Under the pieces are notes generated by a model. The model saw nothing but the letters and a program-made list of their open reading frames with translations. It ran no database searches and had not been told where the DNA came from. From Rhodanobacter glycinis (lineage in GTDB: Bacteria; Pseudomonadota; Gammaproteobacteria; Xanthomonadales; Rhodanobacteraceae), in the NCBI RefSeq assembly GCF_900114325.1, contig NZ_FOSR01000002.1:1-64000 (forward strand): a DNA stretch of 64,000 nucleotides. Reading direction: 5' to 3'. Positions 44,552 to 53,696 of the stretch are shown here, piece after piece (the stretch's first letter is position 1; every line of letters starts with the position of its first letter). Position numbers and translations under genes: made by a program.

Positions 44552-45866
44552 CGCGATGCTCCAAGGGAAGTGCTTTCTTGAAAAGTTCGGCATGGATGCC
44601 GGGCTCTGCTTTGCCGGCAGGGATGCCGGCAACAAACAAACCTGCACACCACAGTGCCAGCAGCCAGGCGAACAACAATCCCCACCACGCCGAATAGAAG
44701 GCCAAATGGCTGTTCAACGGGAACAGCATCACGCCCAGCGCCAACGTCGCCGGAAACGCGTGCATCCGCGCAGCCGTTCCCGCCTGACGCCACGCGCGCA
44801 GGGCCCATGCCAATCCGGCCAGCCACAGCAGCAGGCCAACCACGCCGGTGCCAGCGAGGACCTCCAGCATCCACTGGTGCGGATGGCATGCCCCCTGACC
44901 CACGCCACACGATTCGGCCACCACGAAGTGGTCGTTCGCCGGCGCGTAATGCGGATAGGCGTAGCGGAAGCCACGCACGCCCACGCCATTGAACGGATGC
45001 GCCGCGATCATCCGCGCGCTGACCCGCCAGATGTCCAGCCGTCCGGTCAACGCCGCATTCAGGCCTTGCTCGCCGCCATGGAACACGTCCAGCGTGCGCT
45101 GCATGCGGGCATCGAAACGCGCCGACGTCTTCCACGCCACGCCACCCGCCAGCACCAGCAGCACGGCACCAGCGGCGCACAACCCGAGGAAGCGCCGTGT
45201 CGTGCCGGCCTCGCGCCAGGCAAACGCCAGCGCCACCAGCGCGTAACACAGCCACGCCGAGCGCGAGCCGGCCAGCAACACCGGCCCCAGCAACAGCAGG
45301 AACGCCACCAGCAAGCCGCGCCCGCCCCAACGCATCCGCGCCGCCCACAGCGCGAACGGCGACAGCACGGCCAGCGTGGGGCCGAACTTCAGATCATTGC
45401 CGAACAGGCCGGTGAGGTATTCGCCGGTGGCCACACCACGCGGACTCCAGCCCGTCACGATCTGCAGCCACGCCACCAGCACCCACAACGCCAGCACCAC
45501 GGCCACGCCGGCGTACAGCGCATACAGGCGATCGGTGCGACGAATCACCAGGCAGGCGTACAGTCCCAGCGGCACATAGCGCAGCAGACCGGCCACGCTG
45601 GACCAGCTTTTGGCCGGCGCCACCGCGTCGAACGCCGACCACAGCGCCGCCCCGACATACGCGGCCAGCAATACCAGCAGCAGGGTGGCCCCGCGCCGGT
45701 CGCGCCACGGCGCCATCCCATGCCGGCACTGCCACAGCAGGCCGATCAGGCACAGCAAGGTGCCCAGCTCGGCGCTACGCCCGAACGGCAGCAGTGCTAC
45801 CACCAGCCAAAACGGCGTCAGCGGCGAGCACAGGATGGCCCTGGACGTGGCGGCGAAGGAAGTCAT
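44541..45866 (-). CDS. O-antigen ligase family membrane protein
   Basis: A 441-residue polytopic membrane protein with about 12 hydrophobic segments and a long periplasmic loop, of the Wzy_C/WaaL family. Loop motifs are present: HPFNGVGVRGFRYAYP and ACHPHQWMLEVLAGTGVVGLLLWL, with the conserved His of the ligase. It would transfer undecaprenyl-linked O-polysaccharide to lipid A-core or polymerise a glycan. Arg in SRSAWL is also conserved. It is translationally close to the WaaE-like gene. Confidence 0.88.
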   Translation of the reverse strand: MTSFAATSRAILCSPLTPFWLVVALLPFGRSAELGTLLCLIGLLWQCRHGMAPWRDRRGATLLLVLLAAYVGAALWSAFDAVAPAKSWSSVAGLLRYVPLGLYACLVIRRTDRLYALYAGVAVVLALWVLVAWLQIVTGWSPRGVATGEYLTGLFGNDLKFGPTLAVLSPFALWAARMRWGGRGLLVAFLLLLGPVLLAGSRSAWLCYALVALAFAWREAGTTRRFLGLCAAGAVLLVLAGGVAWKTSARFDARMQRTLDVFHGGEQGLNAALTGRLDIWRVSARMIAAHPFNGVGVRGFRYAYPHYAPANDHFVVAESCGVGQGACHPHQWMLEVLAGTGVVGLLLWLAGLAWALRAWRQAGTAARMHAFPATLALGVMLFPLNSHLAFYSAWWGLLFAWLLALWCAGLFVAGIPAGKAEPGIHAELFKKALPLEHRDAA

Positions 45867-45958
45867 GCGGAGCCCGAATGAGATACCCGGGCATTGTAGG
45901 GGAGCTACTCAGCGTGCACGTCGCGCCGAAGCCGGTAGCCTGGCAAGCGGATACCGAC

Positions 45959-47083
45959 TCAGCCGGCCACGTCGGTATACAAGGCCAGCACGGCGGCCTG
46001 CATGTCGTCCAGACGGTAGCTCTGCAGCGGCGCGATCGGTGGCGCCACGCGCAACAGCTCGGCGGCGCGTTCCACCAGCCGCTCGCGATCGCCCGGTACC
46101 ACGCGGCCGGCGGGGTACAGTTCGGCCAGCAATTCACCCACGCCACCGTGCGCATAGCCCAGCACCGGACGGCACAGCGACAAGGCCTCGACCACGGTGC
46201 GACCGAACGATTCGGGCTTGTTCGACAACTGCAGGATCAGTGCCGAAGTCGCGTAGATATCGCGCACGTCGGTGCGCGGCGGCGTCATCACCACCTTGTC
46301 GGCGACATCGCAGGCATGCACCAGATCCTGCAGTTCCCGGGCATAAGCCTCGCGGCCGGGCTCGATCACGCCCAGCAGCAGCAGGCGCGTGTCGATGCCA
46401 CGGTGCTTTAGCGCCGCGACCAGCTCGATCGCATCGTGGTGCCCCTTCAGCCGCGTGCCGCGCGCCGGCAGCGTCAGCAGCGGCGCGCCCGCCAGGCTCG
46501 GATACTCGTTGAAGAAGGCCTTGCGCCAGGCATCATCCGGGCGATGACCATAGGGAAACGCCTCCGGGTCGATGCCACGCGGAATCACCTTCACGCGGGC
46601 CGGATCGAGCCACGAATAATGGCTCAGCACGTAATCGCGCAAGGTCTGCGACACCACCACCACGCGCTCGCCGCGCAGCAGGATCGCGCTATAGGAGCCG
46701 GGCGAGTTCAGCCCGTGCACGGTGGTGACGAAGTGCGGCCGCGGCGTCAGGCCGCGAATCGCCCACCAGCCCAGCCATGCGGGCAGGCGCGAGCGCGCGT
46801 GCACGACGTCGGGCTTCAGTTCGCGCAACGTACGACGCAGCGCGCCGATCCGCCCCAGGGTACGCAGGGATTTGCGGCCGATATCCAGCGTGATGTGTTC
46901 GCTGCCTTCGGCTTCCAGCTGGCTGGCCAGCCGCCCGCCGGCCGAAATCACCACCGAGCGATGTCCCGCCTGCACCAGCGCGCGCGCCACTTCCAGCGCC
47001 GAACGCTCCGCGCCGCCTGAATGCAGCGCGGGCAGCAGCTGGACAACGGTCAGCGTTCGGATAGGCGTGGCCATGATCGACAT
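45959..47083 (-). CDS. Glycosyltransferase family 4
   Basis: A 374-residue GT-B glycosyltransferase with the GT4 pattern: TVVQLLPALHSGGAERSALEVARAL near the start and the EX7E motif as PESFGRTVVEALSLCRPVLG near residue 300. Start MSIMATPIR is preferred because AGGGG lies three bases upstream; another ATG is nine bases on. Likely an LPS core or exopolysaccharide sugar transferase. It lies upstream of the O-antigen ligase gene on the same strand, with a 92-bp gap. Confidence 0.85.
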   Translation of the reverse strand: MSIMATPIRTLTVVQLLPALHSGGAERSALEVARALVQAGHRSVVISAGGRLASQLEAEGSEHITLDIGRKSLRTLGRIGALRRTLRELKPDVVHARSRLPAWLGWWAIRGLTPRPHFVTTVHGLNSPGSYSAILLRGERVVVVSQTLRDYVLSHYSWLDPARVKVIPRGIDPEAFPYGHRPDDAWRKAFFNEYPSLAGAPLLTLPARGTRLKGHHDAIELVAALKHRGIDTRLLLLGVIEPGREAYARELQDLVHACDVADKVVMTPPRTDVRDIYATSALILQLSNKPESFGRTVVEALSLCRPVLGYAHGGVGELLAELYPAGRVVPGDRERLVERAAELLRVAPPIAPLQSYRLDDMQAAVLALYTDVAG

Positions 47084-47180
47084 CGGCCCCTGATTGAACA
47101 TCTTCATCCCTGAACACAAGCAGTAATCGTGCCGTCACGCCCGTCAGTTCGGCGCAAGCCGTGCGTCGACCCGGTCGGGA

Positions 47181-47390
47181 TCAGTCGCGCAGCGTGTAAT
47201 GCGCGCCACAGTAAGGACAAGTGCTCTCGCCGCCGTCATCGACGATCGGCAGATAGACCTTCGGGTGGGCATTCCACAGGGCCATGCCGGGCATCGGGCA
47301 GGACAACGGAAGATCCGCGCGCGTCACTTCGTAACGATTTTCGGCACTTGCCGGGATCGGCTTTGCTGCCGCGGGAAGAGGACCCGACAT
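47181..47390 (-). CDS. Small zinc-finger (CHCC) protein
   Basis: A 69-residue protein with the zf-CHCC domain: C31, H42, C58 and C61 (LSCPMP, NAHPKVYLPI, STCPYCGAHY). The eukaryotic counterpart is the NDUFS6/NUMM subunit of respiratory complex I; bacterial versions are short and of uncertain role. The first 20 residues are low complexity. No partner is evident from the neighbours. Confidence 0.88.
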   Translation of the reverse strand: MSGPLPAAAKPIPASAENRYEVTRADLPLSCPMPGMALWNAHPKVYLPIVDDGGESTCPYCGAHYTLRD

Positions 47391-47567
47391 GGGCTGGGCT
47401 CCGAACAGGACTGGGGCCGACGATCATAGCAGGCCGAGGCCTTCGCCAGCGCCCCGTGGCAGGCCTCGGATGGCTACCCGAGCCCGGAAAGACACTCGCC
47501 GGACCTGGCAACGCGAAGGCCCGCATCGTCGCCGACACGGGCCTTCGGAAACCGCCAGGTACCAGCC

Positions 47568-48152
47568 TTACTTCGCCTTCGGCACCGAGCCCTCAGTGGT
47601 GATGCGCAACTGGATCTCGTTGCTGACCATCGGCACGTAGGCGCCCACGCCGAAGTCCTTGCGCATCAGCGTGCCGGTGGCATCGAAGCCGATCGACTGC
47701 GCCTTGCTCATCGGGTGCGGGCCCACCTTGTTCAAGGTGGCATCCAGCGTCACCGGCCGGGTCACGCCGTGCACGGTGAGGTTGCCGGTGACCTTGAAAT
47801 GGGTCGCGTCCACCGGCTGCACGCGGGTGCTCTTGAAGGTGATCACCGGATACTTCGCGGCATTGAAGAAGTCCGCTTCCTTCAGGTGCTTGTCCAGCGC
47901 CGGCACGTGGGTATCGAGCAGGCTCATCGGCATGCTCACGTCGACCGACGACTTGGCCGGATCCTGCGCGTCATACACCAGCGTGCCTGCGGAGATGCCC
48001 ATGTCGGCGGTGGGATGGGAATAGCCGAAGTGGCTCCAGCTGAACAGCACCATGGTGTGGCTCGGGTCCAGCTTGTAGGTCACCGGTGCGGCCTGCACCG
48101 ACAACGCGGCACCGAGCAACCCGGCCAGAAGTACATAACGAAGCGTGCGCAT
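47568..48152 (-). CDS. YceI family periplasmic protein
   Basis: A 194-residue lipocalin-like protein: signal peptide 1-21, then a YceI domain with YKLDPSHTMVLFSWSHFGYSHP, DADFFNAAKYPVITFKST-like ADFFNAAKYPVITFKST and GNLTVHGVTRPVTLDATL. Family members bind polyprenoid chains and are thought to carry isoprenoids or quinones in the periplasm. It is 14 bases downstream of the MgtC-like gene and probably in its operon. Confidence 0.92.
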   Translation of the reverse strand: MRTLRYVLLAGLLGAALSVQAAPVTYKLDPSHTMVLFSWSHFGYSHPTADMGISAGTLVYDAQDPAKSSVDVSMPMSLLDTHVPALDKHLKEADFFNAAKYPVITFKSTRVQPVDATHFKVTGNLTVHGVTRPVTLDATLNKVGPHPMSKAQSIGFDATGTLMRKDFGVGAYVPMVSNEIQLRITTEGSVPKAK

Positions 48153-48166
48153 GGGAATCTCCAGAA

Positions 48167-48880
48167 CTAATCAGCGGGGGGATGCACCGTGCCCGGTGCG
48201 GGTTCGAGCAGCACGGCCTGCAAGCCTTCCAGCTTGCGCAATTCCTCGGCCAGTGCCAGCAATTGGGTGTCGCGCACGGCGGTATCGAACAGCAGGTCCA
48301 GACGGTCCTCGCCATCCTCGTGCCGGCGCAGGATCATCTTGCGCAGTGGCAGATGCTGGCGGGCGACCAGCGCCTCCACCGCCGCCAGCGGGGCCGCGGC
48401 TCCCAATCGCAGGCGCAACCGCGGCACGCCACGCAGGCGACGCGCGAACAGGCGTCGCTCCAGCGGCTTCAGCGCGGCCAGGATCAGCCAGATCACCGCC
48501 GTGGCCATCGCCGCCGCCAGATACAGACCGCTGCCGGCAGCCAGGCCGATCGCCGCGGTAGCCCACAAGCCGGCCGCCGTGGTCAGGCCACGCACCACCT
48601 GTTCGCGTTGCAGGAACAAGATGGTGCCGGCGCCGAGAAAGCCGATGCCGCTGACCACCTGCGCCGCGATGCGCGACGGATCGAGCACCACGTGCTCATG
48701 CATCAGCACATCGTTGAAACCGAACGCCGACACGATCATCGCCAGCGCCGCGCCCACGCTCACCAGCATGTGCGTGCGCATGCCGGCGGCCCACTCGTGG
48801 CGTTCGCGATTGATGCCGATGACCGCGCCAAGCACGGCCGCCAGCGCCAGGCGCCACAGCATGTCGAGTGGGCTGATCAT
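48167..48880 (-). CDS. MgtC/SapB family protein
   Basis: A 237-residue inner-membrane protein with the MgtC N-terminal region: GAVIGINRERHEWAAGMRTHMLVSVGAALAMI, then GIGFLGAGTILF and LTTAAGLWATAAIGLAAG. The four hydrophobic segments and conserved Asp/Arg/Glu residues fit. The C-terminal cytoplasmic part ends with an ACT-like fold (ILRRHEDGEDRLDLLF). MgtC proteins are linked to magnesium adaptation and, in pathogens, survival in host cells; the precise role here is unknown. Four bases separate it from the upstream gene. Confidence 0.87.
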   Translation of the reverse strand: MISPLDMLWRLALAAVLGAVIGINRERHEWAAGMRTHMLVSVGAALAMIVSAFGFNDVLMHEHVVLDPSRIAAQVVSGIGFLGAGTILFLQREQVVRGLTTAAGLWATAAIGLAAGSGLYLAAAMATAVIWLILAALKPLERRLFARRLRGVPRLRLRLGAAAPLAAVEALVARQHLPLRKMILRRHEDGEDRLDLLFDTAVRDTQLLALAEELRKLEGLQAVLLEPAPGTVHPPAD

Positions 48881-48884
48881 CGAC

Positions 48885-49478
48885 TCATTCGACCCGGCAG
48901 GCCTCGTCGAACGTCAGCCGCGGGCTGCGCGGGAACAGGTCGCGGCTGGCATCGCCGTAGCCGATATTGATCATGAAATTGGAGCGGATCTGCGTGCCGG
49001 CGAAGAACGCCGCGTCCACGCCGGCGTTGTCGAAGCCGGACATCGGCCCGCAATCCAGCCCGATCGAGCGGGCGGCCAGCATCAGGTAAGCGCCCTGCAG
49101 CGAGGCATTGCGAAACGCGGTGATGTCGATCAGCGGCTGGTTGCCGTCGAACCAGCTCTTCGCATCCGCATGCGGGAACAGCTGCGGCAGCTTCTCGTGG
49201 AAGGCGTGGTCGGTGGCGACGATCGCGTTCACCGGTGCCGCCATGGTCTTGGCGCGGTTGCCGTCGGACATCAGCGGCGACAGCTTTTCCTTGGCCGCCT
49301 TCGACTTCACGAACACCACCCGCATCGGCGACGAGTTGGCGCTGGTCGGGCCGAACTTGGCCAGATCGTAGAGCTGGTGCAGTTGCTCGTCGCTGACGTC
49401 CTTGGGCAGCCACGCATTGAAGGTGCGGGCTTCGCGGAACAACTGGTCGAGGGCGGTATCGGAAAGCAACTCGCTCAT
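48885..49478 (-). CDS. Nitroreductase family protein (RutE-like)
   Basis: A 197-residue flavin reductase of the nitroreductase fold. [45 protein letters not shown] and FMINIGYGD match RutE, which reduces malonic semialdehyde in pyrimidine degradation. No other rut genes are nearby, so a general malonic semialdehyde or nitro-compound reductase is as likely. First gene of a three-gene minus-strand run (rutE-like, mgtC-like, yceI). Confidence 0.87.
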   Translation of the reverse strand: MSELLSDTALDQLFREARTFNAWLPKDVSDEQLHQLYDLAKFGPTSANSSPMRVVFVKSKAAKEKLSPLMSDGNRAKTMAAPVNAIVATDHAFHEKLPQLFPHADAKSWFDGNQPLIDITAFRNASLQGAYLMLAARSIGLDCGPMSGFDNAGVDAAFFAGTQIRSNFMINIGYGDASRDLFPRSPRLTFDEACRVE

Positions 49479-49609
49479 GGGTATCCTTTGCTGGCTTGGC
49501 GTTATCGTGGCGCAACGGCACCAGTGTAAACGCAGGCGCCATCCGGCAGGGTCTCGACAGGGGAACGCAGCGTGCCATTCGCGGAAACAATGCCAGCGGT
49601 TACCTCCGC

Positions 49610-50608
49610 ATGCTGAACCCGCGCCACGAGTGCTGGGCGATCACCGACCATGCCGCCGGCAACCAGCGCCAGGCGCTGGCGCTGGCCGAGCGGATGGACA
49701 TGCCGGTACGCCATCTGGTGCTGGAACCGCGCGCGCCGTGGTCCTGGTTCGCCCCGCGCCTGCTGCCCGGCAGCGACCGCGCATTGCCGCTGGCGCAACG
49801 CGTCGCCTTCGCGCCACCGTGGCCGCGACTCGCCATCGGCTGCGGCCGCAGCGCCGCACTGTTCACGCGGATGCTGCGCGAGCTGTCCGGTGGCCGCTGC
49901 CACACCGTGCAGATCCTCGACCCGCGCATCGACCCGGCCCACTGGGATACGGTGATCGCCCCGCGCCATGATGGGCTCACCGGCCCCAATGTGCTGAACC
50001 CGCTGGGTTCGCTGAACGGGGTCGACGACGACTGGCTGGCCGATGGCCGCGAATCCTGCCCGCAATTCGACGAACTGCCGCAGCCGCGCAGCGGTGTGCT
50101 GATCGGCGGTCCACGTCGCGGCATCGCCATCGACAGCGGCTACGCCGGACGCCTCGCCGAGCGCCTGCGCGCACGCTGGCAGCACGAAGGCGGCAGCCTG
50201 CTGGTACTCGCCTCGCGGCGCACCCCCGATGCGGTCATGGACACGCTGCGTACTGCGCTCGACGGTATCCCCGGCCTGCGCTGGGCCGGCCCCGACGACG
50301 GCCGCAACCCCTACCCCGGTGTGCTCGGCTGGGCCGATCGCCTCGTCGTCACGCCCGATTCGGTGAACATGCTCAGCGAGGCCTGCGCCGTCGGTTGCCC
50401 GGTCGAGACACTGGTCGACGCGACCTTGCCGGCGAAACTGGAGCGTTTTCACCGGTCGCTGCATCAGGCCGGCCTGTTGCACGCATTGGGTGACCCTGTC
50501 CCGGCCTCGCAACCGCCATTGCGCGAAACGGCAGATATCGCGGCCCAATTACGCAAGCGCCTGGCAGCATCGGCACCCGGCCACGACGACCACCAGCCTC
50601 GGCGGTAA
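49610..50608 (+). CDS. Mitochondrial-fission ELM1-like protein
   Basis: A 332-residue protein of the ELM1/DUF1022 family: [22 protein letters not shown] at the start, [38 protein letters not shown] and [22 protein letters not shown]. The fold is GT-B-like, resembling glycosyltransferases, but bacterial members have no proven reaction. ATG 49610 is preferred; the frame is open upstream, and no ribosome site is clear. It lies between the rutE-like gene (divergent) and glnE (convergent). Confidence 0.83.
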   Translation: MLNPRHECWAITDHAAGNQRQALALAERMDMPVRHLVLEPRAPWSWFAPRLLPGSDRALPLAQRVAFAPPWPRLAIGCGRSAALFTRMLRELSGGRCHTVQILDPRIDPAHWDTVIAPRHDGLTGPNVLNPLGSLNGVDDDWLADGRESCPQFDELPQPRSGVLIGGPRRGIAIDSGYAGRLAERLRARWQHEGGSLLVLASRRTPDAVMDTLRTALDGIPGLRWAGPDDGRNPYPGVLGWADRLVVTPDSVNMLSEACAVGCPVETLVDATLPAKLERFHRSLHQAGLLHALGDPVPASQPPLRETADIAAQLRKRLAASAPGHDDHQPRR

Positions 50609-50657
50609 CGATCAGGTCGGCAGACGTCCTGAGCGGGTAGACGGCCTGGCCACGCCT

Positions 50658-53507
50658 TCAGTCGAACGCGAAACCCAACGCACGAGTCACACCCGTCACT
50701 TCCTCGCAAAGGCCTTCCAGCGCGGCATCGCGGGGCGCGACGCGCGAACGCAGGTCCAGCGTGCAGGCCAGCGCACGTTGCAACAGCTCGGCGTGGACCC
50801 GCACCAGCGTGGCCGCTTGCGTGGCATCCAGCAGGCCGGCATCGCGACACGCCGGGATCAGCCGTGCATTGGCGGTGACGCCGAGCAATTGCGGCTGCTG
50901 CGCGGCATGTGCCAGCACCAGGCCTTGCAGGGCGAATTCGATGTCGAGCAGGGTGCCGCGGCCTTGCTTCAGATCGAGCCGAGCGGTGTCCGAACGATCA
51001 CGTTCGGCGCGCCAGCGGCGACGCATCTGGCTTACCGCATCGAACACGGCGGTCGCCTCGCGTGGCACTGCCAGGATGTCGCGGCGCACCCCGGCCAGCG
51101 CGGCATTGAGCACGGCATCGCCGGCCACCGGCCGCGCGCGCAACAGCGCCTGGTGCTCCCACGTCCATGCCCGGCTTTGCTGGTAGGCGATGAAGGCATC
51201 CAGGCTGCCGACCAGCAGGCCCTTGGAACCATCCGGGCGCAAGCGCGTATCCACTTCGTACAGTCGCCCGGCGCGGGTCTGCACGGTCAGCCAGTTCATC
51301 ACGCGCTGGGCCAGCCGCTGGTACCAGCGCGAGCCTTCCAGCGGGCGCGGACCATTGCTCATCGCCTGCGTGCGCTTGCCGTCGTAGACGAACACCAGAT
51401 CGAGATCGGAGGCAAAGCCCAGTTCCTCGCCGCCGAGGCTGCCGTAGCCCAGCACGGCGAAGCCGGAGCCTTCGCCCGGCAGGCGGCCGTGTTGCGTCAC
51501 CAGTTCGCGCTCGGCCAGCGCGGTGACGGCAATGATCACCGATTCGGCCAGCATCGCCAGCCGTCGCGCCGTGGCGACCGCATCGGCACGACCGTCGTTG
51601 AAGGCCAGCCCCAGCCGGAACGCGATGGACGACTTGAATTCGGTGATGCGTTCCAGCTCGGCCTCGGCCTCGCGCTCGTCCAGCGTGGCCAGCACGCGGG
51701 TGAGCTCGGCGCCGATGTCGGAACGCTTCAGCGGCAGTTGCTCGATGCGCGGATCGAGCACGTCGTCCAGCAGCAGCGGCTGCGCGATCACTCGCTCGGC
51801 CAGGAAGGCGCTGTCGGCGAACAGCTTGGCCAGCCGCTTGCGCGCCGCCGGCTGCTCCTCCAGCAACGCCAGATAGGATGAACGCCGCGCCACGGCCTGG
51901 GTCAGACGGCACAGGCGCAGCAGGCACGGCACCGGCGCATCGGTGGCGCGCGCGGCGGCAAGCAACTGCGGCATCAGGCGATCGAGTCGTTCGCGCGAAC
52001 GCGCCGACATGGCGCGCACCGGCGAGGCTTTCGGCAGTTTCAACAGCGCTTCGGCCGCCTCCGGCCCGGGCACGAAACCGCTGGCTTCCAGCGTGCCGGC
52101 ATCCAGCTCCTCGTCGCAGGCCTGCCGCCACAAGGCGGCATCCTCGGCCGGCACGCTGGCGGTGCGGCCACCTTGCGGCATCAGCACCGCGGCGAACTCG
52201 TTGGCGACGATCTCGCGATGCTTTGCCAGCTCCTCGGCCAGCGGCTCCCATGCCGGGTAATCCAGCCCGCGCGCAATCCGCTCGCGGCTCAGCGCATCGT
52301 CCGGAATGTCGTGGGTCTGCGCGTCGCGCAGCATCTGCACGCGGTTTTCCAGCTTGCGCAGGAACACATAGGCCTCGCGCAATACCTTCGCCCGCGCCGA
52401 AGGCAGGTGGCCGCGCGCCTCGCACGCCGCCAGCGCAGGCAGCAGGCCGCGCACGCGCAGGCTCGGCTCGCGCCCACCGCGGATCAGCTGGGTCAGCTGC
52501 ACGATGAATTCGATTTCGCGGATGCCGCCGGGCCCGAGCTTCAGGTTGTCGGCCAGGTCCTTGCGGACGACTTCCGCGTCGATCAGCGACTTCATTTCGC
52601 GCAAGCCGGCAAAGGCGGTGTAGTCGAGGTACTTGCGATAGATGAACGGGCGCAGCAGTTCCTGCAGCTCCTTGCCGGCGTGCTGGTCGCCGGCCACCGG
52701 GCGGGCCTTGATCCAGGCGTAGCGTTCCCAGTCGCGGCCTTCGCGCTGGTAGTACTGCTCCATCGCGCTGAACGACAACGCCAGCCGGCCGGCATTGCCG
52801 AACGGGCGCAGGCGCAGGTCGACGCGCGCGCAGATGCCGTCGGCGGTGGGTTCGTTGAGCAGGCGCACCAGTTGCCGCCCCAGCCGCACGAAGTACTCGC
52901 CGTTGTCGAGCACGCGCGCACCATCGCTCTGGCCGCCGTGCGGGTAGACCAGTACCAGGTCGATGTCGGAGGAGAAATTCAACTCGCTGCCGCCGAGCTT
53001 GCCGAAGCCGACGACGATCAGCCGCTGCACGCTGCCGTCACGGCCGCGAGCGTGGCCGAAGCGCGTCGCCAGCAGCCGTTCGGACCAGCCCAGCGCCAGC
53101 GCCAGCAAGGCCTCGTACAACACGCTGGTGGCCGACAGGGTTTCCGGCAACTCGTCCAGTCCGTTGACATCGCGAAACACCAGCCGCAGCGCCTCGGCGT
53201 GACGGAAGCGGCGCAACGCCGCCAGCGTGGGAATCTCGTCCTCCGGCAACTTCAAGGACTCGATGCGCGCCGCGGCGTCCGCATTGGAGCGCAATCGATC
53301 CAGCCCTTGCGGTGACAGCAAAGCCGGCTGGTTACGCCACACTTCGAAGGCGAAATCGCTGGCCATCAGCGTGCGCCGGATACGCTCGGCCACGCCGGCG
53401 TCGTCGTGCAACGGCACGCCGGCCGCGCGGCAACGCGCGGTCAGCTCGGCGTAACGGTCATCGATCAGGGTGCGCAAGGCGCTGGACTCGGAAGACGGCT
53501 GGGTCAT
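50658..53507 (-). CDS. glnE: Bifunctional glutamine synthetase adenylyltransferase/deadenylase
   Basis: A 949-residue enzyme that adds AMP to, or removes it from, glutamine synthetase according to nitrogen status. There are two nucleotidyltransferase domains. The N-terminal one (deadenylase) has VVGFGKLGGSELNFSSDIDLVLVY; the C-terminal one (adenylyl transferase) has VLGYGSLGGEELGFASDLDLVFVY. In each, the DxD metal-binding pair is intact. The intervening regulatory domain is normal in length. The ATG at 53507 gives the canonical start. It is divergent from cysJ. Confidence 0.95.
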   Translation of the reverse strand: MTQPSSESSALRTLIDDRYAELTARCRAAGVPLHDDAGVAERIRRTLMASDFAFEVWRNQPALLSPQGLDRLRSNADAAARIESLKLPEDEIPTLAALRRFRHAEALRLVFRDVNGLDELPETLSATSVLYEALLALALGWSERLLATRFGHARGRDGSVQRLIVVGFGKLGGSELNFSSDIDLVLVYPHGGQSDGARVLDNGEYFVRLGRQLVRLLNEPTADGICARVDLRLRPFGNAGRLALSFSAMEQYYQREGRDWERYAWIKARPVAGDQHAGKELQELLRPFIYRKYLDYTAFAGLREMKSLIDAEVVRKDLADNLKLGPGGIREIEFIVQLTQLIRGGREPSLRVRGLLPALAACEARGHLPSARAKVLREAYVFLRKLENRVQMLRDAQTHDIPDDALSRERIARGLDYPAWEPLAEELAKHREIVANEFAAVLMPQGGRTASVPAEDAALWRQACDEELDAGTLEASGFVPGPEAAEALLKLPKASPVRAMSARSRERLDRLMPQLLAAARATDAPVPCLLRLCRLTQAVARRSSYLALLEEQPAARKRLAKLFADSAFLAERVIAQPLLLDDVLDPRIEQLPLKRSDIGAELTRVLATLDEREAEAELERITEFKSSIAFRLGLAFNDGRADAVATARRLAMLAESVIIAVTALAERELVTQHGRLPGEGSGFAVLGYGSLGGEELGFASDLDLVFVYDGKRTQAMSNGPRPLEGSRWYQRLAQRVMNWLTVQTRAGRLYEVDTRLRPDGSKGLLVGSLDAFIAYQQSRAWTWEHQALLRARPVAGDAVLNAALAGVRRDILAVPREATAVFDAVSQMRRRWRAERDRSDTARLDLKQGRGTLLDIEFALQGLVLAHAAQQPQLLGVTANARLIPACRDAGLLDATQAATLVRVHAELLQRALACTLDLRSRVAPRDAALEGLCEEVTGVTRALGFAFD

Positions 53508-53596
53508 GCCGTCATTATGCCGGCTCGCGCCCCTGCCCCGCTGGCCTGCCGTGCGGGCGAACGCCCTGACCGGACAGCCAGCGCCCATGAGGACCC

Positions 53597-53674
53597 GGCA
53601 TAACCGCATGCCATCCCATCCTTTCCGGCCAGCCGAAGGCCCGCCTAGCATGCTCTTACGAATGGACGTCCAAA
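53597..53674. promoter_or_regulatory. Candidate sulfur-regulon sites upstream of cysJ
   Basis: GGCATAACC (53597-53605; complement GGTTATGCC, like a CysB TTATnCC half-site) lies 91 bases before the cysJ ATG. GACGTCCAAA (53665-53674), within a TGGACGTCCA palindrome, lies 22 bases before it. Both words recur between cysB and cysG. Function is inferred. Confidence 0.4.
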
Positions 53675-53696
53675 CGCCCGCAACAAGACCATCGTC

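Noticed and set aside
47514-47547. Terminator for yceI
   Set aside because: A 10-bp stem is present, but the loop is 14 bases and no T-run follows on the yceI strand, so I do not call it.
53661-53674. MetJ-type met boxes (AGACGTCT-like) upstream of cysJ
   Set aside because: TGGACGTCCA resembles a single met box, but MetJ needs tandem boxes and none are adjacent; I am also not aware of MetJ in this group. Reported instead as a shared word of unknown function.
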